From Conyzicola lurida (GTDB lineage Bacteria; Actinomycetota; Actinomycetes; Actinomycetales; Microbacteriaceae), in contig NZ_JACHMJ010000001.1 of the NCBI RefSeq assembly GCF_014204935.1, positions 1,984,001 through 2,048,000 of the forward strand: a stretch of 64,000 nucleotides of DNA. The letters run 5' to 3'. Below are positions 1 to 10,805 of this stretch, in pieces. Below the pieces are notes generated by a model, which saw nothing but the letters and a program-made list of their open reading frames with translations, was not told where the DNA came from and ran no database searches. Position 1 is the first letter of the stretch. Each line of letters begins with the position of its first letter. The position numbers and the translations under genes are program-made.

Positions 1-2850
1 GCGCTCGTGATCGCCGGCGGCGGCGCAGCACTCGCGTACGTCTCGGCGATCGCGGCCGGCCGGGATTCCGCACCCGAGATCCTCGCGACCCTCACGGCCG
101 TGGCCGTCGTCTCGGCGCTGCACGCCGGGGTGGCGCGGGGCACGGGCGCGACCAGTGCGGTGGTGCGCGGATTCGGCCTCGGCTTCGCCGCGCTCGCCGG
201 CCTCAGCGCGAGCACCGCGGCCGTGGCGTTCCCGTACCTCTCGCTCGAGTTCCATTCGACGGTCGCGGTGGCGCCGATCGCCGCGGCACTGGTGGCCGTC
301 GCCGTGGCCGTCGCGACGACCCGGGTGCCCTCGACGTGGAGGGCGACCGTGCGGTCCGCCGCAATCGCACCAGTCGTCGTGGCCGGGCTCACGCTCGTGC
401 CCGTCACCGCGATCGCGCTGTACTCGACCTCGACCGTGGTGTTCGGCGGGCAGTCGTGGCGGCTCGCCGCCGATGCCTCCGTCGCGACCGCCATGGGCCC
501 CGTGCTGCGCACAGCCGCCGTGGTCGCCCTCCTCGGCGCCGTCGTGGCGGCGCTCGGCTGCGCTGCGGCCACCCGCACGCTGCGCCGGCACAGCACGCTC
601 GCCGTATCGCTCGGCGCGGCGGTCCTCGTTCTCGCGGCACCCGCCCTCGACCGGTTGTGGGCGGTGGTCGCGGTGTGGACGCTGATCGCCGTCGCCGCCG
701 TCGTCGCCCTCCTGCGCACGAGAACCGCCGACGCCCGCGGCATACGCCTCGCTCTCACCACCGTTGCGCTCGTCGGTGGCACGCTGGCGTATGCCGCGTC
801 GTGGTCGAGCGAGGGTACCTGGCTCGCGGTATCCGTGGTCACGATCGCCCTCCTCCTCGTCTCACGGACGGTTGTCGCGCTCGGCGGCACCGACCCGTCG
901 GATCCGGCGGCGCACCTCGTCGGCGCCGTCTCCCGGGCAAGCCTGCTCGGCGGGGCGACCGTGGTCGGTTTCGTGACGGTCTCCGCGTCCGCGCTGCTCC
1001 TGCGTTCCACCGAGGGGCTCGCGTCGGACTGGGTGTTCCAGCCGGACGCCCTGCGGCTCTCGTCCGTGCTCGCCGTCGTGCTGCTGGCCGGTACCGCGCT
1101 TCCGGCCGCGAGCCGGCTCTCGGTGCTCGACCGGCACACGCTCTTCGGCATCGCCGCGGTGGTGGCAGCCACCAGCATCGTGAACGCGCGCTTCGCGTCG
1201 GGCGAATTCTCGTTGCTCGCCGAACCGGCGACGGAGACCGCCCTCGGGGTGGCGCTCCTCGGCGCGCTGCTCGCCTGGATCGCGCCCCGGCCCGACCCGT
1301 CCTTCCTCGTCGAGCGCGCGATCGCCGTCGCCGCCGTGCCCGTCGCCCTCTTCTGGCTGCTCGACACCGTCGCGTCCGCGGCCGGTCTCGCCGGAGTCAC
1401 GCGGGACCTCGTTCCCGTGGCCGCGGCACTGATCTGCGCCGCCGTCGCCCTCTGGGTGACTGTCGCGGCACCCGGCCACGTCCCGCGGCGCGCGAGCGAC
1501 ATCGGCATCGTGCTCGTCGCGGCACCGGGTCTGCTCGGCGCCTGGACCGGCACCCTGCCGGCGGTCGCCGACGACGTCTTCTGGCTCGCCCTGCTGCTGA
1601 CGGCGGTCACCGTACTACTCCTCGCCGTCGGCCGCGACGGGCTCGTGGGCGCGGAATCGGCACGGCGGCACCTCGGCTGGGTCTCCCTCACGCTCGCGAC
1701 CGCCGGGCTCTGGTGGCGTCTCGCCGCGTCATCCGTCTCGGCCGTCGAGGCCTACGTGCTCCCCCTCGCGGGCGTGCTGCTGGTGATCGCCGTGCTGGCC
1801 TGGCGCGTGGAACGGGCGTCCGAGTCCGCACCGGCTCTGCTCCTCGCCGCCCTGCTGGTGGCGGTCGTACCGGTCGCGCTGGTGGGCATCGACGGGCCCC
1901 TCGTCCGCGCGCTGGTCGTGGGTGTTGCCGGCGCGGCGTTGCTGCTCGGCGGCACATGGCTCCGCACCGAACCAGCCGCCCGCCCCTACCTCGATGCGGC
2001 GTCCGCGGCGGGGCTCGTCGGCGTGCTGATCGTCGCGGTGGGGCGGTCGTCCCGCTCGTGGTTCGACGAGACGACGGGCGTCGGGCTCGAGTTGGAGGCG
2101 TGGCTCGGAGCCGCCGTCGCCGTGCTCGTCGTCGCGGCGATCGGCCAGGCGCGCATCGACCGGCCGACGGGCGGGCGGATCTCGGCGGCGCTGCTCGGCA
2201 CCGCGCTCGGCCTGGTGCTGGTGTTCGAGGGCACGGCGGTGAACTCGTCCGACAGCCCCCTCGCCAGCGTGCGCGCCGTCGTGGTCGTCGTGCTCCTCTC
2301 CGCGGCCTACCTTGCGGGCACGATCCTCGACCGCGCCCCGCTCAGCGTCGGGGTCGGCAGGCTCGCGGTGGTCTTCGCCGCCGCGATGGCCGTCGTCTCG
2401 GCGAGCGTGGTCGATCCGGTCGAGTGGGTCGTGCTGCCGATCGCGGCCGCCCTGCTCATCACCGGGTCACGCCGGCTCCGGCTCCAGCCCGCGCTGCGCA
2501 GCTGGCCCGCGCTCGGTCTCGGCATCGGCGTCCTCCTGCTGCCGTCCCTGCTCGTGACCACCGTCGACCGCCCCGTGTGGCGCCTCGTCGCGATCGGGGT
2601 CGTCGCCACCGCCGTCTTCGTGGTCGGGTTCCTGCGCAAGCTGCAGGCACCGTTCCTCGTCGGGGCCGTGGTCGCCCTGGTCCACGGCGTCGCGACGTTC
2701 TCTCCCGAACTCGCCGCGATCTCCGACGCGACCGAGTGGTGGGTGTGGGCGGGCGCCGTCGGCGTGCCGGTCATCATCCTGGCCGCGCGCTACGAGCGCA
2801 GTCTCGCGACGGCCAGGAGCGTCGTGCTCGGTATCGGCGCGCTGCGCTAG
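1..2850 (+). CDS. Large polytopic membrane protein, 5' end outside window (SCO7613 C-terminal-domain type)
   Basis: The frame is open from the first base to a TAG at 2848-2850, so at least 949 C-terminal residues of a longer protein are present. The visible part is almost wholly hydrophobic: more than twenty Leu/Val/Ala-rich segments separated by short Arg/Asp-containing loops, with no catalytic motif. This architecture matches the giant actinobacterial membrane proteins annotated as SCO7613 C-terminal domain proteins (resembling DUF2157), whose function is not known to me. The internal GTG at 7 is unlikely to be the start because the hydrophobic pattern is already running there. The gene converges on the two-component genes at 2870-4931 with a 19-nt gap. 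Confidence 0.75.
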   Translation, partial: ALVIAGGGAALAYVSAIAAGRDSAPEILATLTAVAVVSALHAGVARGTGATSAVVRGFGLGFAALAGLSASTAAVAFPYLSLEFHSTVAVAPIAAALVAVAVAVATTRVPSTWRATVRSAAIAPVVVAGLTLVPVTAIALYSTSTVVFGGQSWRLAADASVATAMGPVLRTAAVVALLGAVVAALGCAAATRTLRRHSTLAVSLGAAVLVLAAPALDRLWAVVAVWTLIAVAAVVALLRTRTADARGIRLALTTVALVGGTLAYAASWSSEGTWLAVSVVTIALLLVSRTVVALGGTDPSDPAAHLVGAVSRASLLGGATVVGFVTVSASALLLRSTEGLASDWVFQPDALRLSSVLAVVLLAGTALPAASRLSVLDRHTLFGIAAVVAATSIVNARFASGEFSLLAEPATETALGVALLGALLAWIAPRPDPSFLVERAIAVAAVPVALFWLLDTVASAAGLAGVTRDLVPVAAALICAAVALWVTVAAPGHVPRRASDIGIVLVAAPGLLGAWTGTLPAVADDVFWLALLLTAVTVLLLAVGRDGLVGAESARRHLGWVSLTLATAGLWWRLAASSVSAVEAYVLPLAGVLLVIAVLAWRVERASESAPALLLAALLVAVVPVALVGIDGPLVRALVVGVAGAALLLGGTWLRTEPAARPYLDAASAAGLVGVLIVAVGRSSRSWFDETTGVGLELEAWLGAAVAVLVVAAIGQARIDRPTGGRISAALLGTALGLVLVFEGTAVNSSDSPLASVRAVVVVVLLSAAYLAGTILDRAPLSVGVGRLAVVFAAAMAVVSASVVDPVEWVVLPIAAALLITGSRRLRLQPALRSWPALGLGIGVLLLPSLLVTTVDRPVWRLVAIGVVATAVFVVGFLRKLQAPFLVGAVVALVHGVATFSPELAAISDATEWWVWAGAVGVPVIILAARYERSLATARSVVLGIGALR

Positions 2851-2869
2851 AGGTGCAGCGCGCGACCGG

Positions 2870-3526
2870 TCAGCGCTGCAGCCAGGCGAGCACCGCCAGC
2901 ACCCGGCGGTGGTCGGTTCCCGAATCGTCGAGACCCAGCTTCTGGAAGATGGATGTCACGTTCTTCTCCACCGCGCCGGTGCCGATGAACAGCGCGCCGG
3001 CGATCGCCGCGTTGGTACGCCCCTCGCCCATCAGCGCGAGCACTTCCCGCTCGCGCGGCGTGAGGCTCGCGAGCGGGTCGGTGCGCCGCCCGATGAGCTG
3101 CGCCACGACCTCCGGGTCGAGTACGGTGCCGCCGCCCGCGATGCGGGTGATGGCGTCCTCCAGCTCGGCGAGAGAAGCCACGCGGTCTTTCAGAAGGTAA
3201 CCGATTCCGCCCGCTCCGGAGGCGAGCAGCTCCTGCGCGTAGGCCACCTCGACGTACTGCGAGAGCAGCAGGATGCCGAGTCCGGGCTGCTGCTTGCGGG
3301 CCTCGATCGCGGCGCGCACGCCCTCGTCGCGGAAGGTCGGCGGCATCCGCACGTCGAGCACGGCGAGGTCGGGCGATGTCTCGGGCAGGGCGGCCAGCAG
3401 CTGGTCGGCGTCGCCGTACGACCCGACCACGTCGACGCCGGCCTCCACCAGCACGCGCACGAGCCCCTCGCGCAACAGCACCGAATCGTCGGCGACCACG
3501 ACGCGAAGGGCGGGGAGGTGAGTCAT
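2870..3526 (-). CDS. NarL/FixJ-family response regulator
   Basis: 218-residue response regulator. The receiver domain (about residues 8-125) has the acidic pair Asp13-Asp14, the phospho-acceptor Asp58 in VLDVRMP and the conserved Lys in LLKDR. A LuxR-type helix-turn-helix with LTPREREVLALMGEG covers the last 65 residues. The frame is open further upstream, but the ATG at 3526 gives the normal receiver start and has a TACGCT -10-like box six bases before it, so it may also be transcribed separately as a leaderless mRNA. The cognate kinase gene ends 19 nt upstream. The signal and regulon are not evident. Confidence 0.93.
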   Translation of the reverse strand: MTHLPALRVVVADDSVLLREGLVRVLVEAGVDVVGSYGDADQLLAALPETSPDLAVLDVRMPPTFRDEGVRAAIEARKQQPGLGILLLSQYVEVAYAQELLASGAGGIGYLLKDRVASLAELEDAITRIAGGGTVLDPEVVAQLIGRRTDPLASLTPREREVLALMGEGRTNAAIAGALFIGTGAVEKNVTSIFQKLGLDDSGTDHRRVLAVLAWLQR

Positions 3527-3532
3527 GCTCCC

Positions 3533-3538
3533 AGCGTA
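3533..3538 (-). promoter_or_regulatory. -10 box of a possible leaderless promoter for the response regulator
   Basis: TACGCT on the minus strand lies six bases before the ATG at 3526, the spacing of leaderless actinobacterial promoters. It falls in the gap between kinase and regulator genes, so it would be an internal promoter. Confidence 0.4.
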
Positions 3539-3545
3539 CGTGCCG

Positions 3546-4931
3546 CTACGGCGTGCGCACCGACCCCGCGACCGATGCGGCGAGCGGAAGATGGGCGACG
3601 ACCGCGGTCGGTCCGCCGACCGGGCTCTGCACCTCGAGAGCGCCGCCGATGCCGCGCAGCCGTTCGTCGAGTCCGGCGAGGCCGTGGCCGTCGACGGCCA
3701 CCGCTCCCCCACGCCCGTCGTCGGCGACCGTCACGGTCAACCAGGTGTCGTCCGTCTCCGGCACCCGACGCGTCTCGACGGTCACCGTGACCTCGGTGGC
3801 GCCGGAGTGCTTCGCCGCGTTGGCGAGCGCCTCACTCGCGGCGAAGTAGGCGTTGCGCTCGATCTCCTGCGGCAGCGCCAGTTCGGGGTCGAGGGTCGAG
3901 ACGACCCGCACCGGCACCGTGCTGCGCACCGCGGACGACTCGAGCGCCGCGACCAGCCCGCGGTCGAGCAGAATCGGAGGTGCGAAGCCGCGCGAGAGCG
4001 AGCGCAGCTCCTCGAGCGCGTCTTTCGACTGCTGCATGGCCTCGGCGATGAGCGCGCGGGCCTTCTCGGGGTCAGTGGCGAGCTGGCGGTCGGCGGCGGC
4101 GAGGTCCATCTGCAGACGAACGAGTCGCTGCTGCGGCCCGTCGTGGATGTCACGTTCGAGGCGACGCAGTGAGTGGCCCTCCGCCGAGATCGCGGCGCCG
4201 CGCGACGCCTCGAGGTCGCCGACCTGCCGACGCAGCGCGTCCGACGCGAAGGCGCCGAGGATGCCGCGGGCGATCAGGTCGTGCAACAGCACGAGTCCGC
4301 GCGTGACGAACGGCAGGGTCGCCGCGGCGAGGAGGCCCACGACGGTCGCACCGACGAACTCGCCGACGGGGGTGTTGCCGAACCACTGGGCGCCGATGTT
4401 CCAGTCGACGCCGCTGCCCGGCACCACGTACTCCCAGAACCAGTAGGTGAGCCCGGAAAAGGCGAGGCTGACCCAGACGACCGTGATCGTCCACGTCACC
4501 AACGACACCACGACATTGATCACGGCGGTGTGCAGCAGGTAGAGCCAGTAGTGGCCCGAACCGAGCATCGCCTTGATCCATCCCCAGAAACCCGTCGCCG
4601 CGGCATCCGGCCACTGCGGTCTCTCGATCTGTCGACGGCCGGCCCAGCCCAGCCGCACGAGCTCGAGCGTGCCGAACCCGCGTCCCACGTAGAGGGCGAC
4701 GATCACGAGGAAGACGCCGATGAAGAAGGTGATGATCGTGCCAGCGCCGGTGGTGACGAGGGTGATGGTCGTGATGAATCCGGCGAGGGCGACCGGGAAG
4801 GTGAGAGCGAGGAAGCCGAGCTCACGGGGCACGAACCGCCACATGTGCCCGTAGCGGGCGAGGGGGCCGGAGGTGTCGGATGTCGGAGTCATGGGCGTCG
4901 GTGTCAATTGTGTCGGTTCGGCGATTGTCAT
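3546..4931 (-). CDS. Sensor histidine kinase, HisKA_3 type with N-terminal 'Sensor' membrane domain
   Basis: 461-residue kinase. The N-terminal half carries about four to six membrane segments and resembles the putative sensor domain PF13796 of actinobacterial kinases. Around residue 260 is the phospho-acceptor motif RDIHDGPQQRL (HisKA_3), and the C-terminus has the HATPase N box (ASEALANAAKHSGA) and G box (VADDGRGG, GHGLAGLDERL). The ATG at 4931 is preferred over the ORF start nine codons upstream because it begins a plausible cytosolic N-terminus. It pairs with the response regulator downstream. The membrane-embedded sensor suggests an envelope or lipophilic signal, but this is not shown. 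Confidence 0.92.
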   Translation of the reverse strand: MTIAEPTQLTPTPMTPTSDTSGPLARYGHMWRFVPRELGFLALTFPVALAGFITTITLVTTGAGTIITFFIGVFLVIVALYVGRGFGTLELVRLGWAGRRQIERPQWPDAAATGFWGWIKAMLGSGHYWLYLLHTAVINVVVSLVTWTITVVWVSLAFSGLTYWFWEYVVPGSGVDWNIGAQWFGNTPVGEFVGATVVGLLAAATLPFVTRGLVLLHDLIARGILGAFASDALRRQVGDLEASRGAAISAEGHSLRRLERDIHDGPQQRLVRLQMDLAAADRQLATDPEKARALIAEAMQQSKDALEELRSLSRGFAPPILLDRGLVAALESSAVRSTVPVRVVSTLDPELALPQEIERNAYFAASEALANAAKHSGATEVTVTVETRRVPETDDTWLTVTVADDGRGGAVAVDGHGLAGLDERLRGIGGALEVQSPVGGPTAVVAHLPLAASVAGSVRTP

Positions 4932-5165
4932 GGGTCCAGCCAAGCGAAACCGGCCCACGGCGAGTAGCCGGGCAGCACACCGGGCGAGAGGGGGTTATCC
5001 CCCGTGTGGACGGCCCCGATCGGCGGGTTAGCGCGGCCTAAGTAAGTGTCAGCTTCGTTAGCCGTGCCTCAGCTTGCTTGCGGAATATACAGGCCTGAGT
5101 ACCGTTGTAACAGAAGCAGACGCCACTCGTGAGCGTCACACAGTGAGCGATTAAGGAGTCACACA

Positions 5166-5654
5166 ATGACTGAAGTACAGGCCGTTCCCCAGAGTTCCAT
5201 CGACGCCGACATCGTCTCGGGCGTCGCCCAGTTCCTCGGCCCGGTGGTCGTCGACCTCACCGCTCTCGCCGTCGACGGCAAGCAGGCGCACTGGCATGTT
5301 CGCGGAGCGAACTTCCAGGCCGTGCACGAGCTCCTCGACGAGGTCGTGGAGCACGCCCACGACTACGCCGACACCGCCGCAGAGCGCGTAGTCGCCCTCG
5401 GACTCCCCCTCGACGTCCGCATCCAGACGGTCGGCACCAAGGCCACGAACCCGCCGCTCGCCGCCGGCTTCCAGCAGTCCGACGCGACGATCGCCCAGGT
5501 CATCGCCTCGATCGACGCGACGCTCGTCACCGTGCGCACCGCCGTCGCCGAACTCGCCGAGCTCGACGCCGTGAGCCAGGATGTCGCGATCGAGATCGCC
5601 CGCGGCCTCGAGAAGGACCGCTGGTTCCTGTTCGCGCACCTCGCGACGAAGTAG
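5166..5654 (+). CDS. dps: Dps-family DNA starvation / mini-ferritin protein
   Basis: 162-residue Dps protein, the normal family length. The first helix contains the ferroxidase-centre motif KQAHWHVRGANF followed by HELLDEVVEHAHDYADTAAER, which supplies the His/Asp/Glu iron ligands formed at the interface of Dps dimers. Dps dodecamers oxidise Fe(II) with hydrogen peroxide, store iron and protect DNA. AAGGAG at 5153-5158 is a clear ribosome-binding site seven bases before ATG. It is monocistronic: the 234-nt upstream gap holds its promoter (a TATACA hexamer at 5086-5091 is a weak -10 candidate) and a strong hairpin follows the stop. Confidence 0.95.
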   Translation: MTEVQAVPQSSIDADIVSGVAQFLGPVVVDLTALAVDGKQAHWHVRGANFQAVHELLDEVVEHAHDYADTAAERVVALGLPLDVRIQTVGTKATNPPLAAGFQQSDATIAQVIASIDATLVTVRTAVAELAELDAVSQDVAIEIARGLEKDRWFLFAHLATK

Positions 5655-5661
5655 TTCAGGC

Positions 5662-5723
5662 GGATTGAGCCTGTCGAAATCCCTCCCGGCTAACACCGGA
5701 GGGGATTTCGACAGGCTCAATCC
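5662..5723. terminator. Bidirectional terminator hairpin with 22-bp perfect arms
   Basis: Arms at 5662-5683 and 5702-5723 are perfect inverted copies with an 18-nt loop. They lie between the convergent dps and GNAT genes, and the right arm includes the GNAT stop codon. The arm core TGAGCCTGTCGAA recurs, as TGAGCTTGTCGAA, in the hairpin at 36881-36925. Confidence 0.8.
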
Positions 5724-6249
5724 TCTTTAACCCGCGCGTACATCGCCATGTCGACGCGGTGGTCGCCGAGCAGCTGCGAGCTGCGCAGCACACCCTCGAA
5801 CTCGAATCCCAGCCGCTCGAGCAGCGCCCGGCTGCGCGTATTGTGCGCCGCGGTCCGCGCCTGGATACGCCCGATGTCGGCGCGCGCCGTCATCCGGTCG
5901 ACGAGCGCGGCCACGCTCTCCGCGGCGATTCCCCTACCCTCGACCGCCGCGTCGACCCAGTAGCCGATCTCGGCGGTGCCCTCCGCTGTGTCGATGCGGG
6001 CCGAGCAGCTGCCGACGAGCGCGCCGTCGAGGCGGATCGCGTACGACTCGGCGGTTCCCGAGGTGCGGGCCTGCGACTGCCAGGCGAGGTAGAGGCGGAT
6101 TCCGGAGAGGCTCTGCGGCAGCAACGCCCAGGGCTCCCACTGGGCCAGGCGTTCGATGTTGCGCTCGACGAGGGCGTAGTACTCGTCGGCGATCGCGGCG
6201 CGCTGCGGTTCGAGCACGAGGCCCTCGCGCACGTCGACCGACAGCGAAC

Positions 6250-6253
<4 letters not shown>
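5717..6253 (-). CDS. GNAT-family N-acetyltransferase (RimJ/RimL type)
   Basis: 178-residue acetyltransferase. GYWVDAAVEGRGIAAESV is the acetyl-CoA-binding segment (motif A) and RIQARTAAHNTRSRALLERLGFEFEGVLR is the RimJ/RimL-type motif B with the conserved Asn and C-terminal Gly-Phe. The GTG start at 6253 overlaps the TGA of the ATPase gene (GTGA), implying translational coupling and placing it as last gene of the peptide-transport operon. Its acceptor is unknown; N-acetylation of an imported amino acid or peptide is possible but is inference. Its stop lies inside the terminator hairpin. Confidence 0.88.
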
Positions 6254-7893
<1,640 letters not shown>

Positions 7894-7910
7894 GTCGGTT
7901 CTCCTCGGGT

Positions 7911-8450
7911 TCAGGATTCGGTGTGCTCGCCCGCGTCACGGGCGGCTTTGAAGGCTTCCCAATCGACGAGCATCTTGCGGTGGTAGCTGGCGACCCAGAC
8001 GAAGTAGTCCCGGCCGTTGGTCAGTCGTTCGCGCGCGTCGGCGTTTTTGTCGTCGTCGAGGTCGATAATCGAGAGCCCGTAGTCGATGAGCTCGCGCTCG
8101 CGGTCGAGGTAGCGGCGCTCGCCGGCGAGCCACGATCCCCAGATGTCGCGGTCGGCGCGGAAGTAGTGGCTGCGGTCGCCGGGCACGACGTGGCGCTTGA
8201 TGTAGCCGATCTCGAGCAGGCGACGGGTGCTCGTCGAGACCGAGCCGGCGCTCGCGTTGAGCACGGCGCCGAGGTCGCTCGACGAGATGAAGGGCTGCTG
8301 CATGATCATGAGGTAGCCGAGTACGCGGCCGTCCATCGTCGGCGAACCCGCGCTGGAGAGCAGGGCCCCGAACTCGTCGGCGTAGGCGCGCCGACGCTGT
8401 TCTTCGGGATCGATTTCCGCGGCCGTGGGCGGCGATTCGTCGTTCGTCAT
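7911..8450 (-). CDS. GbsR/MarR-type transcriptional regulator
   Basis: 179 residues. The central winged helix-turn-helix is visible as LGYLMIMQQPFISSSDLGAVLNAS followed by the recognition segment SAGSVSTSTRRLLEIGYIKR and a wing, as in GbsR-like MarR relatives. The C-terminal half is helical (RERELIDYGLSIIDL and onward) and may dimerise or sense a ligand. The gene lies inside the peptide-transport operon between the serine hydrolase and ATPase genes, so it probably regulates that operon; the palindrome at 14866-14902 is the best operator candidate (inference). The effector is unknown. Confidence 0.85.
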   Translation of the reverse strand: MTNDESPPTAAEIDPEEQRRRAYADEFGALLSSAGSPTMDGRVLGYLMIMQQPFISSSDLGAVLNASAGSVSTSTRRLLEIGYIKRHVVPGDRSHYFRADRDIWGSWLAGERRYLDRERELIDYGLSIIDLDDDKNADARERLTNGRDYFVWVASYHRKMLVDWEAFKAARDAGEHTES

Positions 8451-8477
8451 GACTTCTCCTCAGTGATCTGTGCCAGC

Positions 8478-9890
8478 TTATGGGAGCGGGTGCGGCTCCC
8501 CGAGCCGTTCCAACGGCCGCATGCTCATGCCGCCACCGCCGCGCACGAGAGTCACGGCTCCCTCGGCGTCGAACTCGTACCGCATGAGCTCGCCGACCGA
8601 ACCGAAACCGCTCCCCGAGCGGAAGCGCAGGGTGTTCTCGTCGACGATCTCGAGCTCCTCGAGCCCGTCGAGCGGGTTCGGCGACCCGGGCGACAGGGCC
8701 ACGAGCCGCTCGCCGAGCTGCACCACGTCCTGCACGCCCCACATGTTGGCGAATCGGCCGGTGAAGCGAGACGAGTCGATGTCGCTCGGGGTCGTCACCG
8801 GGCCGAGCGTGAGCGCGGGCGCCTGCACCAGCGCGGCGTCGATGAGACGCAGGATGCCGCTGGAAAGCTCGCTCGCGGGACCGTCGACGGCGTTCGTCAT
8901 CACCGAGATCGCGAGACCGGCCGCCGGATCGAAGAACGAGCGCGTGATGTGCCCCGGGTAGCCGCCGGAGTGGCCGACCACGCGGTGCCCGTCGATTCTC
9001 TCGATGATCATGCCGAGGCCGTAGTGCGCCGACGCGGGCTCGGACGCGTCGCTCTGCCAGTGTTCGCGCTGCTGCAGGCGCTTGCTCGCATCGCCGAGCA
9101 GGCGGGTGTCGCCCGGCAGGTGGGCCGCGAAGTAGTGCACGAGGTCGTCGGCCGTGCCGTAGAACCCGGTCGCCGCCGCCATCGCGCGGGTGTCGACGTG
9201 GTCGACGCGGCGTCGCACCAGCGAGGTGTGGAAGCCGGTGTACCCGGCCGCGTACTCGTCTGCCCTGGCGGCATCCAATTCTGGGCCCGTGTTCGCGAGC
9301 CCCAGCCGGCCGACGATCTCGGTCGTGACGTACTCGTTGTAGCTGACGCCGGAGACCGCGGCGACGATGAGGCCGAGCAGCGAGTACCCGATGTTGGTGT
9401 AGTTGAACCCCTCGCCGGGCAGGGCTTTGTCGCCGCCGTCGAGGATCATGGCGATGAGCTCGGCTTCGTCGGGGAACGGCCGGGAGTGCTGCCAGTAGTC
9501 GCCGTCGAGACCGTCGCGGATGACGCCCGCCGAGTGTTCGAGCAGGTCGCGGACCGTCACGTCGGCGACGGGCGACCCCGCCTCGACCAGCTCCGGGACG
9601 AACGTGCCCGCGCTGTCGTCCAGCCGCAGCTTGCCCGCCTCGAACAGCTGCAAAATCGCGGTGGCGGTGAACGTCTTCGAGTGCGACGCGATGCGGAACA
9701 GATGCCCGGTGGTCAGCGGTACGCCCGCCTCGACGTCGGCGAACCCGTAGGCCTTCGAAAACCTGGTCTCGCCGTCGAAGTAGACGGCGGCCTGCACGCC
9801 GGGCACGCGGAGTTTCCACGCGCGGTACTCGAGCCACGAGTCGATGTAGGGCAGCACGGCGGTGATGGTGGCGACGGCGGAGGTGGTCAT
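8478..9890 (-). CDS. Serine hydrolase of the beta-lactamase / penicillin-binding-protein family (S12-like)
   Basis: 470 residues. The nucleophile motif SHSK (S-x-x-K, about residue 69) follows FRIA and the second catalytic motif YTN lies in GFNYTNIGYSLLG. A HSGGYPGH segment supplies the third motif (HxG type). The C-terminal 110 residues form the extra domain of class C-like esterases and D-aminopeptidases. No signal peptide is visible, so it probably acts in the cytosol. S12 enzymes include D-amino-acid amidases, D-aminopeptidases and esterases; the position among peptide-importer genes favours peptide or muropeptide processing (inference). Confidence 0.9.
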   Translation of the reverse strand: MTTSAVATITAVLPYIDSWLEYRAWKLRVPGVQAAVYFDGETRFSKAYGFADVEAGVPLTTGHLFRIASHSKTFTATAILQLFEAGKLRLDDSAGTFVPELVEAGSPVADVTVRDLLEHSAGVIRDGLDGDYWQHSRPFPDEAELIAMILDGGDKALPGEGFNYTNIGYSLLGLIVAAVSGVSYNEYVTTEIVGRLGLANTGPELDAARADEYAAGYTGFHTSLVRRRVDHVDTRAMAAATGFYGTADDLVHYFAAHLPGDTRLLGDASKRLQQREHWQSDASEPASAHYGLGMIIERIDGHRVVGHSGGYPGHITRSFFDPAAGLAISVMTNAVDGPASELSSGILRLIDAALVQAPALTLGPVTTPSDIDSSRFTGRFANMWGVQDVVQLGERLVALSPGSPNPLDGLEELEIVDENTLRFRSGSGFGSVGELMRYEFDAEGAVTLVRGGGGMSMRPLERLGEPHPLP

Positions 9891-9905
9891 GGTGCTTCCT
9901 GACGG

Positions 9906-10805
9906 CTAGTTCTGACGGCGGGGATCGAGCGCGGAGCGCAGCGTGTCGCCGAGGGTGATGATGCTGAGCACCGTGACGGCGAGGAACGCCGCCGGGAAGA
10001 TCAGCAGGTGCGGGCTGTTCTGGAACTGCCCGGAGGCGCTGGCCAGCTGCAGCCCCCACGAGATCGCGGGAGCGCGCAGGCCGATGCCGAGGTAGGTGAG
10101 CGAGCTCTCGGCGACGATCGTGGCGCCGACCGCGATGGTCGCGACGACGAACAGCGGCGACAGCGCATTGGGCAGCACGTAACGGGTGACGATGCGCCAG
10201 GTGCTGAGCCCCATGGTGCGCGCGGCGTCGACGAAGTCCGCTCCCCTCACCGAGCGCACCGAGCCGCGCACGATGCGCGCCATGGTGCCCCAGCCGAGCA
10301 GGGCGAGCACGAGCGAGATCGTGATGACCGAGCGGTCGCCGATGCTGTTGAGCAGTACCACGGCGCCGAGCAGGAAGGGGAAGCCGAGGAACACGTCGGT
10401 GACCCGCGACAGCACCCAGTCGAGCGCACCGCCGTAGAGGCCGGCGAGGGTGCCGATCACGATGGCGACGAGCACCGCGATCGCGGTGGTGAGCACGCCG
10501 ATGGAGAGCGACGCCTGGGCGCCGTAGACCACGTTGGCGAAGACGTCGCAGCCCTGCAGATCCTGGCCGAAGGGGTGGCCGTCGGATGGCGCGGCCCCAC
10601 TGGCGCCGAGGTCGCAGACCCGCGGGTCGCCGTTGCCGAACAGCCCGGCGAACAGGCCGGGCGCGAGGGCGATCACGGCCAGCACCGCCAGCACGACGGC
10701 CGGGATCCAGAACGACGCGCGGCGCCGCAGCACGCGCCACGGATTGCGGCGCAGCGGCGCTCCGTCGAGGGAGGCGGCGGAGACCTGGGCGAGGGAGTCA
10801 GTCAA
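9906..10805 (-). CDS. Peptide ABC transporter permease (DppC/OppC type)
   Basis: 299 residues with a cytosolic N-terminus, about six membrane segments and the EAA loop (DAARTMGLSTWRIVTRYVLPNAL) that docks on the ATPase. A long loop between the first two helices (CDLGASGAAPSDGHPFGQDLQGCD) contains the DxxGRD-like segment typical of OppC/DppC. Its start overlaps the stop of the DppB-type gene by 8 nt, indicating coupled translation. It forms the membrane channel with the 10798-11730 product. Confidence 0.95.
   Translation of the reverse strand: MTDSLAQVSAASLDGAPLRRNPWRVLRRRASFWIPAVVLAVLAVIALAPGLFAGLFGNGDPRVCDLGASGAAPSDGHPFGQDLQGCDVFANVVYGAQASLSIGVLTTAIAVLVAIVIGTLAGLYGGALDWVLSRVTDVFLGFPFLLGAVVLLNSIGDRSVITISLVLALLGWGTMARIVRGSVRSVRGADFVDAARTMGLSTWRIVTRYVLPNALSPLFVVATIAVGATIVAESSLTYLGIGLRAPAISWGLQLASASGQFQNSPHLLIFPAAFLAVTVLSIITLGDTLRSALDPRRQN

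Noticed and set aside
336-3200. 954-residue plus-strand frame, Arg-rich
   Set aside because: Shadow of the membrane protein in another frame; the composition is Arg/Ala/His-rich with no domain, and it runs through the opposite-strand response regulator gene.
5041-5165. Iron box (DtxR/IdeR site) upstream of dps
   Set aside because: TTAGCC and GCCTAAG fragments occur, but no 19-bp palindrome matching the DtxR consensus is present.
7936-10740. 934-residue minus-strand frame
   Set aside because: Shadow across the GbsR, serine hydrolase and permease genes, each of which is recognisable in its own frame.
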